Assembly (NCBI RefSeq): GCF_031128465.2 | Contig: NZ_CP155618.1 | Span: 691,501 to 755,500, forward strand | Origin: Mariniflexile litorale | Lineage (GTDB): Bacteria; Bacteroidota; Bacteroidia; Flavobacteriales; Flavobacteriaceae | Reading direction: 5' to 3' | DNA length: 64,000 nucleotides | Shown: in pieces, positions 54,301-62,195 of the stretch | Numbering within the stretch: the first letter of the stretch is position 1 | Layout: every line of letters starts with the position of its first letter | Translations under genes and position numbers: made by a program | Notes under the pieces: model-generated | Told to the model about the DNA's origin: nothing | Database searches by the model: none | The model's input: the letters and a program-made list of their open reading frames with translations, nothing else

Positions 54301-54725
54301 CCAGCTTGATCTTTAACTATTCCTGACACAAGAGATTGCATCCAACTATCCTTAAATGATTTCTCTTTAATAAGGATTGTATTATCTTTTGTTACAACAA
54401 AATTAAAGTCGTTGTTTTCAATACTTAATTGCAATAGCTTATTAGCTTGAATTACCCCTTTTTTAAGATTTACTTTAGGGAAATCTTTAAATAAATCTGA
54501 TTTATAAATAAAAGAATAACCTGTTTGTTGGTTAATAATATTAAAAACCTCATCTATTGTTACCGTTTTATCGGCATCAATAGTAACTTTAGTATTCTGC
54601 GATAGGACTTCCTTAGGCGAGAGACTAAAAACGACAGTACAAAACAAGAATATAAAAGTTCTCATCATAAATGTTAACATGCTCTTTCCCTTTGGAAAAA
54701 GCGGAATTGTAAATTTAATTTCCAT
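51327..54725 (-). CDS. susC: SusC/RagA TonB-dependent transporter with STN domain
   Basis: This 1132-residue outer-membrane transporter has, after the signal peptide, an STN domain (TVTIDEVFNIINQQTGYSF, about residues 50-120). This domain signals to FecR-type anti-sigma factors. A carboxypeptidase-like domain (VSGIVKDQAGVPIAGVTILIKG), the plug (LYIIDNVPMANG, DADATAIYGSRGASGVVLITTK) and the barrel follow. The STN domain plus adjacent fecR and ECF sigma genes indicate cell-surface signalling autoregulation. The substrate is unknown. Confidence 0.96.
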   Translation of the reverse strand: MEIKFTIPLFPKGKSMLTFMMRTFIFLFCTVVFSLSPKEVLSQNTKVTIDADKTVTIDEVFNIINQQTGYSFIYKSDLFKDFPKVNLKKGVIQANKLLQLSIENNDFNFVVTKDNTILIKEKSFKDSWMQSLVSGIVKDQAGVPIAGVTILIKGTYTGTATDFDGRYSIKVPNAENVLVFSSLGFESQEISVNNQTVINITLKESIDELGEVTINAGYYSTTERLKTGNISKVTSKEISNTPTADPMAALQGRVPGVEITQSSGNPGAAFEVQIRGRTQIDRINGASDAPLYIIDNVPMANGNEYINQLQSAISASSLSGLSPLYSLNIGDIESVEILKDADATAIYGSRGASGVVLITTKKGKKGAPKFDISVSNGVSVAPLPDMLTTKEYVAMRKEALKNDGLDLDAMANSTSLSTRNKVYDLAQYDTLRDNNLAKQLIGGTAYTTDVQASLSGGNELTQFILGGAYHKETTVVPGNLPNSRFSGRFNVTTTTPNKKFTGSFSASYASTLNTSSSSDLSFALSLAPNYKLYEENGDLAWNEGGYKSDNPLSYLLKKYEARSTTLNGNAVLSYKLFPNLILKSSLGYNLITSEENRITPSTAINPLNRTGTDGAYLFGDSSFKSWIWEPQLEYNKSFGKGTLSTLVGGTYQSQERKGYTISISGYGDDDQIGSLSVVTPNMFNIPTSTFSEYKYGAFFGRINYNHADKYILNLSGRRDGSSRFGPDFRFSNFGAVGAAWILSNESFIKQMSFISFAKLRASYGITGNDKISDYKYQDVYGVGFSTGSYEGDVALTPSSLFTSTLHWEKNIKTEVAIDFNVLKDNLQFSASWYRNNSSDPLVSYPLPGITGYTSVVNNLNDVLVQNQGLELLISSNNIRSRNFSWTTNFNITLPSNKLKRFPGLEESTYNSNYTIGESLNTIIAGHVIGVDPDTGLYLLEDYNDNGSFEAALVDGDFRSQLDTDPDFYGGLQNNITYKGVSLDFLLQFRKQMGRNWIGSYTSFTSPVGAAGINYPAVVLDRWQNPGDIADIQKFTTTASFLDLYNLNGGHIPAYFSDLQYTDVSFIRLKNISLSYNLPEKTLKGLGVSALRIYSQAQNLLTITPYKAGDPETATLNRLPPLRTIVMGAQISF

Positions 54726-54816
54726 AAATTTGTTTGGTGTTAGTTAATAAATTAATACTACAAGGGGGAAATAATGGCTTGCGTTGTAGGAGATTCAACC
54801 ATATTTCCCTTTCTTT

Positions 54817-55971
54817 TTACTTAAAAATCACGGTTTTATTATTTATTTCATAATTAATATTATTCATGCTTTTAATAATTGATAAAATATCTACAATGGA
54901 TTGTTTTTTCTTCAAACCACCATTGAAAGTTATGTTTTCTATATCCTTATTCTCAAATACAACTTCAATATCATACCATCTTGAAAGCACTTTCATAATG
55001 TCTTTTAAAGCCATATTTTCAAAACTGAAGACCCCTTCTTTCCAAGAAATTTCTTTATAAACATCAATAGAAGAGACTGTGATTTTTTTGTTTTCTAGAT
55101 TTATGTTTGATTGTTGGTTTGGAATTAAAATTTTATTAATTCCATTGTAATTAATTTCAACTTTACCTTCAACTAGAGTTGTTCTAATAGTATTGTCATC
55201 GTTATAGGCTTTTATATTAAATTCTGTACCTAAAACTCTAACTTCATGATTATTATTAGACACCTTAAAATCTGCTCCTTTATGCTTTGAACTAGGAGAC
55301 ACATCAAAATAAGCTTCTCCATAAATCAACTCCATACTACGCGTTTCTCCATCTACAAAACTTACAGGATATTTGATTTGAGATTCTGAATTTAACCAAA
55401 TTTGCGTACCATCCGAGAGAACGACATGATATTGCCCCCCTCTAGGTATTGTTAAATAGTTGTATAAAACTTCAGCTTTTTTGGCATGGTAGGCTTTATA
55501 GATTAATTCAGCACCATTACTCTCTAAATGATCTGAATTGTAATGTTGCCCTTTTTCCAAATCCACTACAGTGCCATCTTCTAAAGTTAGAGTAGCTTTG
55601 TCTATACCTATTTTGATATTGTTATTTACAATTATAGGGTGACCATTGAATTTATTTGATTGAATCTTATGGTTTACTAAGTAGGTAACAGTAACTAAAA
55701 TTAAAAAAGATGCCGCTATGCCTTTTTTGAAAATTTTTTTTCTATAAAAAGGTATCGTTTTAATTGATTTGACGTTTATTTCTAACTTAACCTTATTGAA
55801 AATTCTTTTTTCAACATCCATCTTATTAGAAAATTCTTCTGGCCAACTACTAATACTTTGATTATTTACAAAAAAGGAAAACAGTATGTTTCTTTGTTGC
55901 TTAGTAATTGAGCCATCAATAAGTTTTTTAATTAGTTTTAAAAGAAGCTTTTTATTTTTATTTCTCATCAC
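54817..55971 (-). CDS. FecR-type anti-sigma factor
   Basis: This 384-residue inner-membrane protein has a cytosolic N-terminal sigma-binding part of about 75 residues. One transmembrane segment (GIAASFLILVTVTYLV, about 79-94) and a periplasmic FecR domain follow. The FecR domain has the typical YNYLTIPRGGQYHVVLSDGT near 167-186 and VYGEAYFDV-like LIYGEAYFDVSP. A C-terminal DUF4974-type region resembles an STN half (FENMALKDIMKVLSRWYDIEV). It sits between the ECF sigma gene and the STN-SusC. Confidence 0.95.
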   Translation of the reverse strand: MMRNKNKKLLLKLIKKLIDGSITKQQRNILFSFFVNNQSISSWPEEFSNKMDVEKRIFNKVKLEINVKSIKTIPFYRKKIFKKGIAASFLILVTVTYLVNHKIQSNKFNGHPIIVNNNIKIGIDKATLTLEDGTVVDLEKGQHYNSDHLESNGAELIYKAYHAKKAEVLYNYLTIPRGGQYHVVLSDGTQIWLNSESQIKYPVSFVDGETRSMELIYGEAYFDVSPSSKHKGADFKVSNNNHEVRVLGTEFNIKAYNDDNTIRTTLVEGKVEINYNGINKILIPNQQSNINLENKKITVSSIDVYKEISWKEGVFSFENMALKDIMKVLSRWYDIEVVFENKDIENITFNGGLKKKQSIVDILSIIKSMNNINYEINNKTVIFK

Positions 55972-56041
55972 TTACATTATGACACTTTATATATATGTCG
56001 ATAAAATAAGAGTTCACACCTGCTTGAAAAGAGTTTTTTTT

Positions 56042-56638
56042 TTAATTATTTTTTATTTTAACTATAAAAAGAACAAATTCTATACAAAGTGACATGCCCA
56101 TTGAATATCTAAGTATACTCAAAGCTTTTGTTATATGCCCTTCTACAGTTCGTTGTGAAATATGTAACTTATCTGCAATTTCCTTATTACTTAATTCTTG
56201 TTCCCTACTTAGTTTAAATACAGCTTTACATTTTAGAGGCAGGTGTTCTATGATGGAATCAACATGCTCGATTAGTTCTTCATATAGTAATTTTGTCTCA
56301 GGTGTTAAAGCGTGAAACGTCTCGCTAAAATTATCTAATAATTCTATTTTAATTAACTTTTTATTCTTTCTAAAAAAATCATAAACTTTGTATACCGTAC
56401 TTGTATATAGGTAACTTTTAAGCGAAATACTTATAATAAGATGGGTTCTTTTATTCCATAAATCCACAAAAATATCTTGAACAATATCTTCGCACACTTC
56501 CTTATCTTGAACTAAATTATAAGCAGCTAAATACATCATCTGCCAATACTTTTTATAAATTAATGAAAGTGCTTCATCCTTTCCTTGATGAAGTAACTCA
56601 ATTAATTCTTTATCACTATTCATAATAGTACGAGTCAT
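56042..56638 (-). CDS. ECF RNA polymerase sigma factor
   Basis: This 198-residue sigma-70 family ECF factor (FecI-like, Bacteroidota type) has region 2 at about residues 25-90 (YKKYWQMMYLAAYNLVQDKEVCEDIVQDIFVDLW). Region 4 lies at about 135-180 (LPLKCKAVFKLSREQELSNKEIADKLHISQRTVEGHI). The start could be 56638 or the ATG at 56623. It is held in check by the adjacent FecR protein and probably drives susCD here. Confidence 0.95.
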   Translation of the reverse strand: MTRTIMNSDKELIELLHQGKDEALSLIYKKYWQMMYLAAYNLVQDKEVCEDIVQDIFVDLWNKRTHLIISISLKSYLYTSTVYKVYDFFRKNKKLIKIELLDNFSETFHALTPETKLLYEELIEHVDSIIEHLPLKCKAVFKLSREQELSNKEIADKLHISQRTVEGHITKALSILRYSMGMSLCIEFVLFIVKIKNN

Positions 56639-57134
56639 TTTATATTTTAAAATATAAATTATCCACTTAGTTGATTGAAATGTACTTTTGGGAATAAAAA
56701 TAATTTTTTTTTACATAAAACACACTAAAATCAAAAAATGTTTCAAAATAAAAAGACATTACAACCTAATTCTTATGAATTATTTAAAAAAATAACATAT
56801 ACAAAGTCAACATCCCCTATATATTATATTTATTTTAATACACGTACCAATCTATTATCTTCCCTTAGACCTCTTTTATAATATTCAGTTATATATAATT
56901 ATTTTCTTGCAACTAATTTAAAGCATTATTTATAGTTAGTTTTTAAGATAAAAAAAAATCTAAAACAAAAAAAGCATCCCGATTTTCTAAAAAGAAAAAA
57001 GGAAAGCTTCTCATTGGAATACCAAATTTACTTTGGCAAACTACTTTCCCGAATATAACTTCGGGAACAACACTACTTCTTATTACCAAAAAAAGCCCTA
57101 ATTTCTTAGAGCTTTTTACTTATATTAAATTTAC
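56639..57134. other. Hairpin-rich spacer
   Basis: This 496-bp spacer separates the ECF locus from the next glycan locus. It holds the terminator of the PKD lipoprotein gene, a perfect 8-bp stem-loop (TTCCCGAA / TTCGGGAA, 57046-57067) and a small one (CCAAA / TTTGG, 57022-57036). No gene is seen, and the ECF promoter was not recognised. Confidence 0.45.
57087..57118 (-). terminator. Intrinsic terminator of the right-hand glycan operon
   Basis: The stem AAGCCCTAA/TTAGAGCTT (57093-57101 and 57106-57114, one mismatch) with a 4-nt loop is followed on the minus strand by a run of T. It lies about 20 bp after the PKD lipoprotein stop. Confidence 0.85.
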
Positions 57135-58211
57135 TTAATCCATTTTCTCAAAAGAGATATCAGTCCAACTAATATTATAGGGTTGTCCGGAACCACTTTT
57201 TAATACAATATAAATAGTTTGTGCAGTATCAAATGTAAACAGGTTATCGTCTGGAAAATTACCAGTGACATCTACATCTTGAAAAGCATATGTACCAACT
57301 CCTTTAGGGCTACCATCCCATGTATTATACCTTACCTTAATTTCGTCTCCTCGGTAAAACTCTTGAAGTTCTTGTGGCATTACAGTACTAAAAAAGAGTT
57401 CACTCCATACTTCATCAAGAGGTGAATTGATAACAAAAGAACCACTAAATTTATAAGTACCAGCCTCAACAATTATTTCTTGAAAAGCATGTGACCCATT
57501 AAAACCTCCATTACCGGAGAAACTAACTGTATTACCAGTTATATCTACATTTACACCTCCACCAGGACGATCTGCTTGAATTGTCCAGTTAGCCGCTTTA
57601 ATTAAATTAGGATCATCGGCAGGTACAATACTTACTATTTTTGTTACTATAGCAGGTGTGGTTCCTTCAATACCACCTACAGTCAATATTACTGTATAAT
57701 CGCCCATAGCATCGTAGGTGTAATTAGGGTTTTCTTCTGCAGATGTATTACCATCTCCAAAATCCCAAGCAAATGTTTCTGCATTGGTAGTTGTAGTGGT
57801 AAATTGTATTTCTAAAGAATTGTCCTCATTAGCTACAAATAAAAAATCTGCTATAGGATGAGGAATTGGTTTCTCTAAAGTTAGCTCATGTGTTTTTATA
57901 GCTGGAGTTGTTCCTTCTTTCCCTGTTGTAGTTAACGTTACGGTATAGGTGCCAGCATCTGTATAAGTGTGTGCTGGGTTTGCTTCAGTAGAATTTTGAC
58001 CATCTCCAAAATCCCATTCAAAAGTCTCTGCAAAATTTGTGGTACTATTAAAATTAACTGTTAAAGAATTTTCTAAAGGCTCGAAAGAAAAATAGGCTGT
58101 AGAATTTGGCAAAGTTTTCTCTGGCAATTGGGATTCTTCACATCCAAAAATCAAGAATAGCATTGTAACTGAAGCTAAAACCCTCAAACAATTGTGTTTT
58201 ATTTTTTTCAT
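57135..58211 (-). CDS. PKD-domain surface lipoprotein
   Basis: This 358-residue lipoprotein (Cys24 in LIFGC) has two PKD domains at about residues 35-112 and 113-198. Each contains ETFEWDFGDG-type and NPxHTYxxxGxYTVxLT-type motifs. The C-terminal domain of about 160 residues is beta-rich and looks like a carbohydrate-binding jelly roll (NGSHAFQEIIVEAGTYKFSG, ending PYNISWTDISFE). No catalytic residues are evident. It is the last gene of the GH31 run, so glycan binding at the cell surface is likely. Confidence 0.85.
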   Translation of the reverse strand: MKKIKHNCLRVLASVTMLFLIFGCEESQLPEKTLPNSTAYFSFEPLENSLTVNFNSTTNFAETFEWDFGDGQNSTEANPAHTYTDAGTYTVTLTTTGKEGTTPAIKTHELTLEKPIPHPIADFLFVANEDNSLEIQFTTTTTNAETFAWDFGDGNTSAEENPNYTYDAMGDYTVILTVGGIEGTTPAIVTKIVSIVPADDPNLIKAANWTIQADRPGGGVNVDITGNTVSFSGNGGFNGSHAFQEIIVEAGTYKFSGSFVINSPLDEVWSELFFSTVMPQELQEFYRGDEIKVRYNTWDGSPKGVGTYAFQDVDVTGNFPDDNLFTFDTAQTIYIVLKSGSGQPYNISWTDISFEKMD

Positions 58212-58255
58212 TTTATTATATTTTTATTTAAACATTCTTTTATAAATCTCAAACT

Positions 58256-58957
58256 TTAAATTTTTACAAAACGCCATATTTGACCAATGGTTGAACCTCC
58301 TTTGTTATCCTTAGCCACCACTTTCCAGTAATATGAGTTTTTAGTATTTATTACAGCATCATATTTCACTTCGCTTATATCTTCTGCTATTATTTGTAAA
58401 GCCTCCTTATCGGTTCCAAAATAGATGTCGTAAGTTAAAACATCACCATCGGCATCTTCTGCCGACCAATTTAATGTAACGGAGTCTTCTGTTAGTTCTG
58501 AATTATTCTCAGGAAAAATTAGTGTAGGAGCAAAAGGCAGATAGTTTGCTACACCTTCACCTTCTGTATAAAAATTGTATATTTCAGAATACGCACTAGA
58601 GGCTTTTTTATCATCAATAGCCTTAACTCTCCAATAATACATTACGCCTCTAAATAGCGATATATCCGATGCTGTATTAGATGTTTTAAGTGTACTCACA
58701 ATTTCTGTGAATGTGTTATCTCTGGCAATTTGTATTTCGTAATTAACAAGACTTCCTTCTGGATCTACCGCAGGATTCCATTGGAATTTTAAAATATTTT
58801 CTATACAAACTAAATTATTAGATGGATAAACTAGTAACGGTATATCTGGGGCTACATTTTCTTCAGGTGTAGTTGTTGTATCTTCTTGATCACTATCACT
58901 ACTACAAGAAAAAAACGATATCATACAGAATGTAAAAAGGTATAGGTAGTATTTCAT
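58256..58957 (-). CDS. Fibronectin-type-III-like surface lipoprotein
   Basis: This 233-residue lipoprotein (Cys18 in SFFSC) has an acidic, Thr-rich linker. Two FN3-like beta sandwiches follow at about residues 45-133 and 140-233. Shared features are LxWxxxDPxG-type strands and YYWRVKAIDDK and YYWKVVAKDNKGG near their ends. It is probably a surface spacer or glycan-binding protein. It is encoded 7 bp after the large putative glycosidase and 44 bp before the PKD lipoprotein. Confidence 0.82.
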   Translation of the reverse strand: MKYYLYLFTFCMISFFSCSSDSDQEDTTTTPEENVAPDIPLLVYPSNNLVCIENILKFQWNPAVDPEGSLVNYEIQIARDNTFTEIVSTLKTSNTASDISLFRGVMYYWRVKAIDDKKASSAYSEIYNFYTEGEGVANYLPFAPTLIFPENNSELTEDSVTLNWSAEDADGDVLTYDIYFGTDKEALQIIAEDISEVKYDAVINTKNSYYWKVVAKDNKGGSTIGQIWRFVKI

Positions 58958-58964
58958 CTTTATT

Positions 58965-61900
58965 TTATTTTTTTATTATACGTATGGTTTCTTCAGGATG
59001 ATTACTAACTTTAACAAAGTAAACTCCTGCAGGTTGATTTTTTAGACTTAAAATTGCCTTACCATTTACGAGTTTATAATTAGCACTTGATACCAATACA
59101 GAACTCATATTATATATAGATAATTCTACAGAGTTAGAATCGCTTGGTATAAATACTTCAAAACGTTCTTCGAACGGATTGGGAAAAACTTTTAAGGTCG
59201 CTGAAGAAGCAATATTTTTAGAAAGCGTTCCTTCACACTCATTAACAGAACTTACTTCTAGCAAATCACCATTTTCTATAGTAACATTAAAGTCTTTTTC
59301 GAAGGTCTCTAATTGTAGATTTCCATTAACTTTTACAAGATAAGGAGCAGTTCCCGAACTAACTTTGACATGCATTTTATTACCAGACTTTGAAAACTTA
59401 CCAGTAATTGAGCTACTAGCTAGTATTTCTACTACATAACATTGTTCAAAATCATCTACTTGCGAAATTAGGCAGACATCGTATGTACCTGGATCCAAAT
59501 CCTTAACTACTAATTTTTGATTTGTAAAATTATAGCTCTCCGCATTAACTGTAACAATATGATTAGCTTCAACATTTGCAATAATTGTAATTTCACCATT
59601 TTTCTTGTCTAAGCAGGTTTCTCCTTTACTACTTACAAGAACATTTACTTGAATTTTAGCAAGTTCAGCTACTTTTTCAGCAGATAGTGCATAATTATAA
59701 ATTCTAAAATCTTCTACTCTACCATTAAATGGAATAGCTGAATTTTGTCTACGCCCTATATAATTTAGTATAGGTTTAAAATCATTTGGACTAATAGATA
59801 TAGAAGTAGATTCATCTACCATTTGACCATCCACATATAATACGGCATTATCATTACTTAAAGTAATAGCTACATGAGACCATTGTCCCACAGGTAATTC
59901 TGATGATGACAAACTTTGTTCACTCCCACTATTTTTGAGACCGAAATACAATCTAGAGGATGCGTTTGCTGGAGATAAATACATACTTTGATCTTCACTA
60001 TTTCCAAAATCAAAAACATGTCTATCTTTACCACTATCCTGACGGTAAACCCAAGTAGACACAGTAATTTCCTGATGGTTAGCAATTGTGGCAGGTAATT
60101 GAATAAAGTTATCTGAACCATTTAATTTTACAGCATTTAAAGTCGCTTTTCCTTCTACATATGACACATCACCAAAAGCAGCACTGTGATTAAGGTTTAT
60201 TGTCGCATCTTTCGTAGTTCCTTCAAAAGTATAATGAGCAACGAGATCTTCTTCACCTGTTGGAGTAGCAGAAACTTCATTTGAAAAATCAGAACGATTT
60301 AAAGAATTATCTTCTGCCATTATTTTATAATAGTAAGTATTACCAGCATCAACAGTGTTGTCTATAAAAGCAGTAGTTGTTACACTTCTAGCTATGGTAT
60401 TATAATTTCCTCCAGCAGTATCTGCACGTAAAATAATATAGCTAGCCAAATCTGATTCAGTATTTGCTGTCCACTCTAGTTTAACAGAAACTTTATTTGC
60501 AATAGCTGTAAGGCCTGTTGGAGCAATTGGAGCATCAAACTCTATAGGAGCATCTATGGGTAAAAAACGCCATTGCTGGTTAAAATTATTAGTTTTCTCA
60601 TTCTGCACCATATTTCCGTCATTATTAATGGTAATACAATAAGAACTTTCTCTATTTCTTATATAAAACCATCCATCTTCTAAATAATCTAAATACCATT
60701 GTTGATTCCCAGTATCGAACTTATCCCATAGCTGAATGTTTCCGCCATTTTCTAAAGAAAAACTACTAACTTCCATAAATTTATTATTACCAGACTCTGG
60801 AGAAATTCTCCAATAACTAAAATCACCACCTATTCTAGAATTAACAGGTGTAACGTTCCAATTTTGAGTAGAAGTCCCCGCATAATTTCCTGATATTATG
60901 TTGGCTCCATTTGTATTAGGGTTATCGCCTACTACTATTACCTGTCCGCTTTCTCGATTAACCAATTTATATAAGCCATCTATTACAGGTTGAATATCTT
61001 CACCCCATGTTACATTTATTACACGTTCAGCATTAGATTGGCCTTGTTGATAACCAGTTCCCCCTGGCATTTCTAAAACAAATTCACGTTGTGGTCCGTA
61101 ACCATCGTAATAAACCATTCTATCTTTGGAAATATAGTTAAAACTAGTGGTATTTGCCTGTCTTTCAGAAGTACCTCCAAAAGCCTGAACCTTACCATCG
61201 GGAGTACGATACACTGCTGCGGCTGTCCATTTTGATCGGTGTTCTGCATAACCAATTCTTTCTCCATCAAAGGCTTTAACCATTTCGCCACGAGCATAAT
61301 CTGCTGGTCCCCACCATATGCCCATTTGCATGCCATATTCATAGCCTACTAGAGCCTCCATAACATTGTGAAGTTCGTCATTAGAAGCATGATCTCCATT
61401 GGCGCGCACCTGCTCGAAAAAATTGGCGTAATTATCAAAAGAACCAGCTAGTTGATGCGTATTGCCTTCGTTAATACCAGAAGGCTTTAAGAACTCATAC
61501 CATTCTAACGCCTTATCTGCATTCAATGTATTTCCACCAGAAATACGTTTTCCATCAAAATAAGGGTCACTTTTCATTTCTACAACAATGTCATAAAAAT
61601 CTTGAATTGAGCCTTGCTCTGGACCTAAATCTGGTTCATTCATCGGTCCAATACTTATCACTGGAAAGCCTCTATCTTCAATTCTTTTAGCATTTGCTTT
61701 AAGTAAGTTTTTCCAATTGACTGCATTTCCTAAAAAATAGGGGTCTACGGAAATGGCATCAGAATTCATTACAATCTCAACATCTGGCGATGCATAAGCC
61801 TCAACAATCCCTAGTCTAAAGTTTAATGCGTCAATTTGTTCTTGTTGTAAATCTCCATCTACGAGTGGGTGTGTAGGCTGAAATGAAACTCGTGCCACAT

Positions 61901-62153
61901 CGGTTTGATCTTTACCCATAAAGCGAAGTGCCCTTCTAAAGTTTTCTCTACTAGGCCAAGCAAGATCTGCTCCAAACTGTATGGTTTTTGATATTCCAGA
62001 ATCTGTAACATCAAAGAGTACAATCCTGTCTGTGATAGGCTGAGCGATAATATTATCACTGGTACTTGCTGTTTGACTATATCCATCTACAAGAAGAAAT
62101 AGCAAACAACTCATGGTCAAAATTAGTTGTCGATAAAATTTAGATGTAATCAT
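58965..62153 (-). CDS. Large T9SS-exported putative glycoside hydrolase
   Basis: This 1062-residue protein has a signal peptide (ending VDGYSQ) and an N-terminal region of about 380 residues that looks like a clan GH-A barrel. It carries VISIGPMNEPDLG, with a likely acid/base Glu, and IGYAEHRSKW, which might hold a nucleophile. A RICIN/CBM13-type domain follows at about 385-530 (QQWYLD and NWNV motifs). Next come an FN3 domain (about 545-630), a LamG-like domain (about 640-795) and a T9SS sorting domain (VFPNPFEERFEVFI to the end). I cannot assign the GH family. It is encoded 42 bp after the GH31 gene. Confidence 0.75.
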   Translation of the reverse strand: MITSKFYRQLILTMSCLLFLLVDGYSQTASTSDNIIAQPITDRIVLFDVTDSGISKTIQFGADLAWPSRENFRRALRFMGKDQTDVARVSFQPTHPLVDGDLQQEQIDALNFRLGIVEAYASPDVEIVMNSDAISVDPYFLGNAVNWKNLLKANAKRIEDRGFPVISIGPMNEPDLGPEQGSIQDFYDIVVEMKSDPYFDGKRISGGNTLNADKALEWYEFLKPSGINEGNTHQLAGSFDNYANFFEQVRANGDHASNDELHNVMEALVGYEYGMQMGIWWGPADYARGEMVKAFDGERIGYAEHRSKWTAAAVYRTPDGKVQAFGGTSERQANTTSFNYISKDRMVYYDGYGPQREFVLEMPGGTGYQQGQSNAERVINVTWGEDIQPVIDGLYKLVNRESGQVIVVGDNPNTNGANIISGNYAGTSTQNWNVTPVNSRIGGDFSYWRISPESGNNKFMEVSSFSLENGGNIQLWDKFDTGNQQWYLDYLEDGWFYIRNRESSYCITINNDGNMVQNEKTNNFNQQWRFLPIDAPIEFDAPIAPTGLTAIANKVSVKLEWTANTESDLASYIILRADTAGGNYNTIARSVTTTAFIDNTVDAGNTYYYKIMAEDNSLNRSDFSNEVSATPTGEEDLVAHYTFEGTTKDATINLNHSAAFGDVSYVEGKATLNAVKLNGSDNFIQLPATIANHQEITVSTWVYRQDSGKDRHVFDFGNSEDQSMYLSPANASSRLYFGLKNSGSEQSLSSSELPVGQWSHVAITLSNDNAVLYVDGQMVDESTSISISPNDFKPILNYIGRRQNSAIPFNGRVEDFRIYNYALSAEKVAELAKIQVNVLVSSKGETCLDKKNGEITIIANVEANHIVTVNAESYNFTNQKLVVKDLDPGTYDVCLISQVDDFEQCYVVEILASSSITGKFSKSGNKMHVKVSSGTAPYLVKVNGNLQLETFEKDFNVTIENGDLLEVSSVNECEGTLSKNIASSATLKVFPNPFEERFEVFIPSDSNSVELSIYNMSSVLVSSANYKLVNGKAILSLKNQPAGVYFVKVSNHPEETIRIIKK

Positions 62154-62195
62154 ATTTCATAGATTGGTTTTTAGTTGGTTACTAGCACTCCGCAC

